Assembly: GCA_977006965.1 (NCBI GenBank)
Contig: OZ345365.1
Span: 248,001-312,000, forward strand
Length of the DNA stretch: 64,000 nucleotides
From: Phymatolithon calcareum
Lineage: Eukaryota; Rhodophyta; Florideophyceae; Hapalidiales
Direction: 5' to 3'
A program made the translations under genes and the position numbers. Below are positions 57,596 to 64,000 of the stretch, piece after piece. The notes beneath the pieces are model-generated. The model worked only from the letters and a program-made list of their open reading frames with translations, was not told where the DNA came from and did no database searches. The first letter of the stretch is position 1. Every line of letters begins with the position of its first letter.

Positions 57596-58832
57596 CTGAG
57601 CCCGTGCTTGTACAATATCTTCATAGACACATTCGCGAAAGCAGTCTCGAAGGTCCCCAGCGACGTCTCTGATAAACCAGCCCAACTGTTCGCTGACTAT
57701 GTCCAGTTGCAATCAAAGGATGGAGAAGGAATGTAGAAGCTGCTTGATATAGCAACGACATGGGCGAAGGAAAATAGTACGAGCTGGAACACAAAGCCAA
57801 GAAAGAGCGAGATCCTTAAATACAAGGGACTTCCGAAACACATCTTCCACATTGCGGGTCGAGTTCTTCATCAAGCTTGGAGGCTCTCGTGTCTCGGGAT
57901 AAGCATGAACCACAAGGGCGTAGCAGACGACATGGCATTATCAAGAGTACGAAATGCAGTGGGGTGCATACACAAACTGCGGGATATTGGAGTCAATGTT
58001 CGAGACTTTCAGCCTGTGATATGCATTAGAATCTTCAAGTCGCTTATTTTGCCAAAGTGGGAGTATGCACTCGACGTGACGCCACTGACAAAGCGATTAC
58101 AATCAACAATCGAATCTGCAGAAGGTTTATTCTTCAAGTATGTTTTTGGGACATATTCCCAGCACCACTATGGAAGAATGCGAGTTCTGTGCCGACTAGA
58201 ACCACCAGCCATGAGCAGAAGACACCAAGCAGAAAGGTTCTCTGCGAGTCTTGTGAGACAGAAGAAGAGCCTCGATGAAGCAGATGAGTATTCTGGGAGA
58301 TAGGAAATCATTAAGGAGGGAACCAAGGACATAGAATGCCTCAAAATATATGAAGATCTGCAGCAAGCTCTCGATAAAGCGGAGGAGGGCTCAGTCTCAA
58401 AGAAAGTGCGACGAAAAGAAATAATTGAGTTATGGGCAAAGGAAGAAGAGCGAAGATCGATTGAGATGCCACTGATTCGAACAATCTACCGGTGGTTCTC
58501 CGCGTAAGAGAAAGGTCTACACGGTTGCGATGCCTGCGGCTGAAACTCAATAGAGCACCTCTTTGGAGAAAATCAGTACTAGGTGCATACTTTGGTGTCA
58601 CAGCCGTGATTGAGCTGGTCGCGCTCCAATGCATTCTATCTTCATCCAAGATTAATCCTGAAATTGAAAATGATTGTAAGCGACTCACTAGAGCACTTGT
58701 TAGGAGAGAAATACGAATCAAGGATATACTGAAAAGCCGAACTACGTTAGCTTAGAAAATCGTGCGAAAGCGGCCCTGTTACTCTTGTAGAGAGGCCTTG
58801 GGAGCTTTTAAAATAAATCAACACATATCCCC
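57596..58832 (+). pseudogene. Family-A RT end, C-terminal region and 3' end
   Basis: From LSPCLYNIFIDTFAKAV through LFADYVQL (catalytic FADD is FADY here), a TAG near 57734, WNTKPRKSEILKYKGL, WEYALDVTPLTKRL and FGTYSQHHYGRMRVLC to TAG 58301, then a shifted frame 58492-58755 (NRAPLWRKSVLGAYFG, RREIRIKDIL). The 3' end is AAAATAAATCAACACATATCCCC at 58832 (given in part). Confidence 0.85.
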
Positions 58833-58834
58833 TT

Positions 58835-59105
58835 TTCCTGCAAAGAAAAATTTCTTCTTTTGGAGGCCTTTGTACTTAAGGACCTCACTCTTTCCTGGTT
58901 TTGTGTTCCATTTCATGGAGTTCTCGCCTGCCCACTTCGTGACTATGTTCAATAGTTTTTGCAACCCTTTGACATTCTTTGCCTGAAGAAGAACATCATC
59001 AGCAAATAACTGCTCTGAAAGTTCAGACACAATTCTTGGTACTTGGGCGGCGGCTTCGGCGAACGTATCTATGAATATATTGTATAGGCATGGACTGAGG
59101 GAGGG
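58835..59105 (-). pseudogene. RT fragment, minus strand
   Basis: SLSPCLYNIFIDTFAEAAAQ, EQLFADDVLLQAKNVKGLQ (FADD intact), MKWNTKPGKSEVLKYKGL. Closest to family A. It lies tail to tail with the copy ending at 58832. Truncated on both sides. Confidence 0.78.
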
Positions 59106-59148
59106 ACATTCGGCTAAGAAGATTAAGTCTGATATAGCGGGTTTTTCG

Positions 59149-59205
59149 ATAATGGACCGAATAATTGTGCGAAATATTATTTCGCACAAGTATTCGGTCC
59201 ATTAT
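59149..59205. repeat. 57-bp palindrome (28-bp arms)
   Basis: Arms ATAATGGACCGAATA-ATTGTGCGAAATA and its complement with one mismatch, one central base. It would form a long hairpin. It lies between RT fragments. Confidence 0.9.
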
Positions 59206-59221
59206 GTCTTGTCAACTTCTG

Positions 59222-59361
59222 CGATTGCCGTCCGGACTCTCGGCGTCCATGGAATCAGGTGCATGGCATACTCTCATCCTGGTTGGATCAACCCCTTGTA
59301 GGTCTTCACTGCTTTCAAGGGGCTGAGTGCCCGCAACGAGACACCCAGGGACCTCAGTTGA
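59222..59361 (-). pseudogene. RT C-terminal fragment, minus strand
   Basis: Minus-strand codons LRSLGVS, ALSPLKAVKTYKGLIQPG and EYAMHLIPWTPRVRT match the LRTLGVF...WEYAMHLTPW block of families B and E. Its upstream end lies in the second palindrome. Confidence 0.65.
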
Positions 59362-59390
59362 ATCTATCAACTGAGGTCCCTGGGTGTCTC
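59338..59390. repeat. 53-bp palindrome (24-bp arms)
   Basis: A perfect inverted repeat GAGACACCCAGGGACC-TCAGTTGA with a 5-base loop at 59362-59366. One arm is RT coding sequence (LRSLGVS), so the other arm looks like a short foldback copy of it. Confidence 0.9.
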
Positions 59391-59429
59391 TTTACTTCAT
59401 AGACCGCGATCTTGGCCTGCGGGATGCGC

Positions 59430-59745
59430 TTAAGTATCGCACTGCTTTGTGACAGTTGGCGGCGCGATCGGGGTTGTTCCCACGGCCCTATTGAGCCACT
59501 GACAGTGTCGGTCACTCCGCAGGTGCTCCTATACAGTTGAGCTGGCCCATGAGCCCCATTCTGTAAGAATCAGTCAGGATTTCCAGGAGCTGGCGTAGTG
59601 TGCTATCTACCAGCTGCCATCTTACATCACATGGACTTCCTCTTATTTGTAATGTATATTCCTCTGGGTTGCGGAACTGCATTGCTCTTGTCTGCACAAT
59701 ATTCGTCAATTCAAACCTTATCTCTCACCTCCAGTGTCATTCGTC
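59430..59745 (-). pseudogene. Family-E ORF1 leader fragment
   Basis: Minus-strand frame TRAMQFRNPEEYTLQ, CDVRWQLVDSTLRQLLEI and DSYRMG, homologous to 38600-38430 (RFRSPEEYTLQ, VDNTPRQLLEI). It shows that the ORF1 frame extends upstream of the part open at 38478, with Trp where that copy has TGA. Confidence 0.65.
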
Positions 59746-59794
59746 TTGAAAGTATTTCATATTACTGCACATCAGCTGAATGGTGAGAGCCAAT

Positions 59795-60262
59795 TTGTAG
59801 AATTGTAGATGATGACACTTACCCTCAGCTCGGCCTCACGTGAAAATCGAACACGCCAACTCACGACCAAGATAGATGTGCCCAAGAAGAACTCCGAGCC
59901 AGGAAAATTACTTTTTCCGAGAATGGTCTACCGCACCAAGAGTGAGGATGAAAGAAAACAAGCACAGAATTCTCTGCGCAAGATGAGTTGTATTTCACTA
60001 TCTAAGAAATCTGCCCAACGTTGATAGAATAAATGAACAGTCAAGGAGCATGGATAGTTAGAACACTCAACAATATCCTGAAGAAGACCACATGGACCCT
60101 TACAGAGGAGAACAACGTGGCTCGAGCCATTGAAGAGATACTGCGAAATTCTGATTAAAGCAACTGAAGGCTCGAGTGTAGTAGAACGCTAAGAAAGGTG
60201 TTGACTTTCCTCAAGTTTGGACACATGTTACCTTCTCAATAAATCCACTTCAAGACGATACT
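59795..60262 (+). pseudogene. Family-F fragment, plus strand
   Basis: GAAAATCGAACACGCCAAC, CTACCGCACCAAGAGTGAGG and CACAGAATTCTCTGCGCAAG match 29511-29900 in reverse. The 3' end is GACTTTCCTCAAGTTTGGAC and TTCTCAATAAATCCA near 60245. The frame is broken; 59809-60024 is open only by chance shifts. Confidence 0.65.
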
Positions 60263-60287
60263 TATCCGAAAATATTTCTTTTATCAT

Positions 60288-60700
60288 GTTTTTTTAATTC
60301 AAGTTTATTTTTAAGCTTCACAGACTTCCGAAGATATGGGCAAGGCCTCCTCTGATGAAACCTACCTTTTTGCAGCTCACGAAACGCCCGCAAGAAAGCC
60401 GGACGGGAAATCTCAGGATACAAAGTAATACAATTTCAGTCCTCTACAGGGTTGTTGGTTCATGGACTCGACCGAATCTTGCTTTGCCTTCTGCGAATCA
60501 GTACAAGCCTTCTTCGTTCTCCATGCGTTCTATAGTGTCTTGCCAAATAGTAAGAGCTCATTTAGCTCCGTTTCTGATTCCAGTCTTTTTTCTCCTTCAA
60601 CGTCATACTCTGCTAGCGTGCATTCAAGGGTCTCCATTATGCTCTCTGGCTCTGGTGCCAATCTCTTCAGCCATACTGCTTTTGTTATATGCTCCGGTAT
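60288..60700 (-). pseudogene. Family-B 3' fragment
   Basis: Minus strand: PEPESIMETLECTLAEYDVEG, EKRLESETELNELLLFGKTL then a stop, and the family-B 3' untranslated region to AATAAACTTGAATT and As near 60290. Confidence 0.78.
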
Positions 60701-61315
60701 CATAAAGGGTACGCAAAGAGTACGACCCGTACTGTACGGGTGTATACGTCATTGTCTTTCTTTCTTTATTGCGAGATTTTATTTGAGGTACACAATGTAT
60801 TCTCCACGTCTGAGGGCCATCTGAAATGTTCCCGAGATGTCACTTTGGGTACTTGCGAAGCTGTTCCCCTGTGAACACACCACTACACGGCGACATCCGT
60901 GTGCCCTTGACGAAACGTCATTCAACACTTGCTTGCGACTGGATGTCAAAGTCTTTGCAGAATGTAAAGTAATGAGTAGGGAACGAGGGATGGACAATTT
61001 GTTCACGATAGTGATGATCATCGTGAGCATATTGAACATCGCTATGAACGCAAACAGGCTCATTGACTACAGACATGGACATCGTGCACCGGTCGAACCT
61101 CGTTGACAGCATACGACAAAGCAGCCTCACATTCTGAACTTACCAAGAGCCAATAGGCCGTGGTATTTGGATAAATTGGAGCCAGTTGACCTCACCGTCG
61201 TCTCCGCTCCTCATCCGCGTCAACGTTCCACCGGCCACACTTTTGTCGTGTACGCTCTTCAAATGCATTTCCATACTTGCTGGAAGACGGTGCCGCGCCC
61301 GCTGCTTTGTCGTGT
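60701..61315. other. (AAAG)n tail and unassigned segment
   Basis: TCTTTCTTTCTTTATTGCG at 60751-60769 is a family-C type 3' tail on the minus strand, but the coding remnant behind it (LRRGEYIVYLK) does not clearly match family C. 60779-61063 minus is open without recognised motifs. Confidence 0.4.
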
Positions 61316-61821
61316 TTAAGTGTATTTATTGAAAATGTACAATGAAGCCCAACTTGAGGAAAGTTGGCACCCTTCCCGTCGCTTTCTCACAAAGCTGCAC
61401 GGCTGCGGTGCTCTTGTTTCATGATGATTGGATCGTGTCTTTTGCCTATCCGCGTGCAGTGTTTCGCTTCGTTTGCAGTGTATAAGTAAACTAGTTCCTT
61501 CATCTGACTAAATGAAGGTGGAAGTTGGTCGAATTTTTTCTGTTCGATTGCTTGGATTCTGCACGAAGTTCTCCCGTTCGTCCCTTCGACCGCGTGGAGT
61601 TCTAGAGCTTCTACACCTTCCTGGGATTCTTTTCGCCTCGACCGCTCGTATCCTACAGGCCCATTTTCGCCTGCGAGTCCTTCGACCAAGCAAAGTCCAA
61701 AGTCCTGCACCCCTCCTTGACCACAACTGTTTGTTTTGCACGTCGCCTCCAATATTCTATTTTTTGGGGTTTTGTTTTTCTCTCTGTAACACCCTGCGTT
61801 ACATCTCTTTCCTTCATTCAT
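61316..61821 (-). pseudogene. Family-F-like 3' end and fragment
   Basis: The 3' end on the minus strand is GTGCCAACTTTCCTCAAG and TTTTCAATAAATACAC near 61320, like the other family-F tails. The upstream frame 61821-61387 (CRIQAIEQKKFDQLPPSFSQ) is of unclear frame and identity. Confidence 0.5.
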
Positions 61822-62431
61822 GCTCTCCCGCTCTTTTTCTCTCCTGGTCTACTCGGACCCTTTTGGCTTCGGGTTGTTGTAAAACCTGCCAATATATACC
61901 GTACAATTCTGAGAGTACTCTCTGCGCATTACAACGACTTCCTCGTTTTGAAGCCGCAATTGGTGTCTTCACGGTATGCAAGAGAGTACGTGGGTTCATG
62001 AGCTGACACTGAACGAAAAAGATCGACACGAAAAAGAAGCGTGTGCATAGAATACGTTGCATGTGGCGCGGAATCTCTGTTCCCAACAGGATGCCCGGAC
62101 CACTTTCGTATCGCAACAATTATTAAATAATTTGTTCATGGTGTACGCTTTCTACATGCGCGAAGAAAACATTCGAAATTTGCAATCCCCGCGGGCGCAC
62201 CTTACTCTCCCCCAAGGGCGGTGGATTAGGATAAGTGGCGGTACAGTGAGAAGGGCGGAATGTTCATTTATTTCGCTCCAAACGAAGAACTTCAAGCCGG
62301 ACAGCGATGCCGACAATTTCAGTCTCGCTATTTCGCGTCTGCTGCAAGGGTTTTAGAATCAGAGAATAATAGCTATAACTATGTGCTGGGTGTGAGCATA
62401 ACGGAGTAACGTTAAGACGTGCGCATCCATG
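61822..62431. other. Unassigned segment
   Basis: No recognisable element. It separates the transposon mass from the repeat-protein region, and could hold the 3' untranslated region of that gene. Confidence 0.4.
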
Positions 62432-64000
62432 CTATGGCGATAATGGACACGCCGCGTGCTTGCCGGAAATGACCTTTAGCTCTACCTCGCTATTTGCACC
62501 AGTGACATGAATCGGGCTTTTCGCAATGGATCCGTTTACAATGGAAATAGCCCATTGCGACAAGTGCGCATATCTGCTCGATTCAATATTCACGTTCGCG
62601 TCCGTTGCGGCAGCAACACCCATGATATCAACGAAATTCTCCAGCAATTGACCGTGCGTGATAATCAAGGCGGCACTTGGCACGCAGCGCACGTTTTCCA
62701 CGTCGTACAAGTCCATCGTAAGCTTCCCGCGCCTGACGGACTGAGTTCGCCGCCATGGATAACGATCGAGGACTTCGCGTGCGCATTTCCCACATCGCGG
62801 GTCACAACTGATACATCTGTATCCTTCACGAAAGTGACATCCACGACTTTATCAACCAATTCGCCGCCGTAGATGTTCAAAAAGTGTGCCCAACGCACGT
62901 TGCCCACCTTCGTAAGGGTGACGCGTATATCCGAATCGATCAATGCGCCGGTATCCACAACATCATCCACAAGTTCGCCCTTGTTTACGATGACCGAATG
63001 TGCATTCACGTTGCGGAGATTCACCGCTTCAACCTTGATGTACGAATTATCAACGCGCTTTGCGTTAACGATCTTATCGACAAGCTCTGCGTCGACAATG
63101 TGCACCTCACTGCAATCCTCCACATTCCCGACATTCGTCACATTGACATTGACGTTGGCACCCTGTAGGATTACCGGCATCGAGACAATCATCTGAAAGA
63201 TGTCCATCGTAAATATGCAACTCAGCCACGTTCCGCACATTCGAAACGCCGTTCTTGGTGACGTTCATATACGCGTCACGACCCAGACAACCAGTGTCAA
63301 CTGTCTCATCATCCAGATGTCCATCGCGAATCAACACAGTAGCCTGCCCATCGGACCCCTTAACGTTTGCAGAATCCCCAACTTGCATTTCCGCTACACA
63401 TATTCAGCGCACGAGTCCCCACGTGGCGAAATATGCACAACATCACAGACCAGCGTTTCCTTCCCGATATGCAAATCGCGCGTCCCAGGCAAAATCTGCA
63501 CATTCGCCGAGTCCGTAACCTCCACAACGACATGCACAGACTGTGCATGTCGTTGTGGAGGTTAGCACAGTATCCCCAACTTGACCATCAATGACCCTTC
63601 CAACTACCGCCGTCCTGATATGCTCCACAAGGTGCATGGCATGCCGCTCCCACTCCGGCAGCACGATGCCGACGACAAGTCGCTTCGTGACGTACAAGTT
63701 GCCCGCCCCTGCACGCGCACGCGCACATGCGCCCCCCGCCCGATGTTGCGCGCGGGTCGGGACAAGACTCAAGCCGCGCATCGCGGTGTCGTGCACGCGA
63801 TAGTTGCCAGTGTTGCAGACGGAAATCGTAAGCGTCGAGTCGGCAGACACGTTTGGCGCTTCCCAATTCGACAGGTTGGAGATGCGCTGCAGGCGCACGC
63901 CGTTCGCAGAGAATACTATGCTGGAGAAGTTGCCGCAAGGCAGCGAGCGAAGATTCGGCACGCAGCGACGCAGCGACACCACCATGTCGAGGGCGCGGAT
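62432..64000 (-). CDS. Repeat-rich, probably extracellular protein (DUF11-like repeats), partial
   Basis: The minus strand is open in successive frames 63985-63443, 63388-63107, 63240-62665 and 62716-62432, with the stop at 62432. Repeats of about 36-38 residues recur: VNVTNVGNV, VHIVDAELVDKIV, VEAVNLRNV, VNKGELVDDVVDTG, VTLTKVGNV, IYGGELVDKVVD and VIHGGEL. N-terminally, ADSTLTISVCNTGNYRVHDTAM has the V/I-x-N-x-G-N strand typical of DUF11-like beta-sandwich repeats in surface proteins. Two single-base shifts (about 63200 and 62735) each fall where the repeat continues in the new frame, so they are sequence errors, short introns or pseudogene damage. GC content is above the flanks. The start lies beyond the window. 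The family assignment is tentative. Confidence 0.5.
63516..63564. repeat. 49-bp perfect palindrome in the repeat-protein gene
   Basis: Arms TAACCTCCACAACGAC-ATGCACAG (24 bp) around one central A. It lies inside the coding-like repeat and disturbs the frame alignment there. Confidence 0.9.

Noticed and set aside
1-64000. CRISPR arrays, operons or phage genes
   Set aside because: No spaced identical short repeats, no ribosome-binding pattern, and all strong coding signals are eukaryotic retrotransposons.

Overview
The window looks like a piece of a eukaryotic nuclear genome (an alga or other protist; red alga is only a guess) that is almost entirely transposable elements, many nested in each other. 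The reasons are two Ty1/copia elements, one Ty3/gypsy chromodomain element, a Tc1/mariner-type element, at least seven families (called A to G here) of APE-type non-LTR retrotransposons, degenerate coding sequence everywhere, and no operon layout, rRNA, tRNA or CRISPR. The copia primer-binding sites match the anticodon-loop half of initiator tRNA-Met, which is a eukaryotic priming mode. The only candidate host gene is a repeat-rich, DUF11-like open region at the right edge (about 62.4-64.0 kb, minus strand).

Layout. (1) 1-22.35 kb is a giant imperfect inverted repeat. The left arm is 1-5064 and the right arm 11284-22353, around a 6.2-kb spacer of older fragments (families B, D, G, a GC-rich patch with a tandem repeat). 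Each arm carries the same stack: a family-A non-LTR element, interrupted by a 552-bp LTR-like insert (TSD AATGT), itself interrupted by copia-1 (TSD GCTTG). The right arm keeps full-length copia-1 (14811-20166); the left arm keeps only a solo LTR (2188-2890). The right arm also keeps a complete Tc1/mariner-type element (12801-14286) that is half deleted on the left. (2) 23.37-29.25 kb is copia-2, minus strand, with equal-length LTRs that look identical, TSD AAATT and one uninterrupted 1387-codon Gag-Pol frame; it is the best candidate for a live element. (3) 29.25-33.1 kb is a patchwork of truncated non-LTR copies. (4) 33.1-38.7 kb is a nearly complete family-E element on the minus strand, with a PHD-like ORF1, endonuclease and reverse transcriptase. 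(5) 38.8-49.3 kb is a second family-E element on the plus strand, split by a full-length 5.3-kb family-B element (TSD CTTGCYATCA) and by a truncated family-A element (TSD CCCTGGCACTAGG). (6) 49.3-62 kb is further family A, B and F debris, with a 3.6-kb gypsy element (TSD TGCGG) whose integrase core is deleted while its chromodomain remains. (7) 62.4-64 kb is the repeat protein.

How the parts work together. The autonomous kinds are copia (Gag, protease, integrase, RT, RNase H, copied from a half-tRNA primer) and non-LTR (ORF1, APE endonuclease, RT with a long basic C-terminal region). Nearly every non-LTR copy is disabled by stops or frameshifts. Their 3' ends fall into recognisable classes: oligo(C) for A and D, oligo(A) for B and G, (AAAG)n for C, CTT-rich for E, and AATAAATCCA-like for F. 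All calls are by eye from motifs and internal comparison; no database search was possible.
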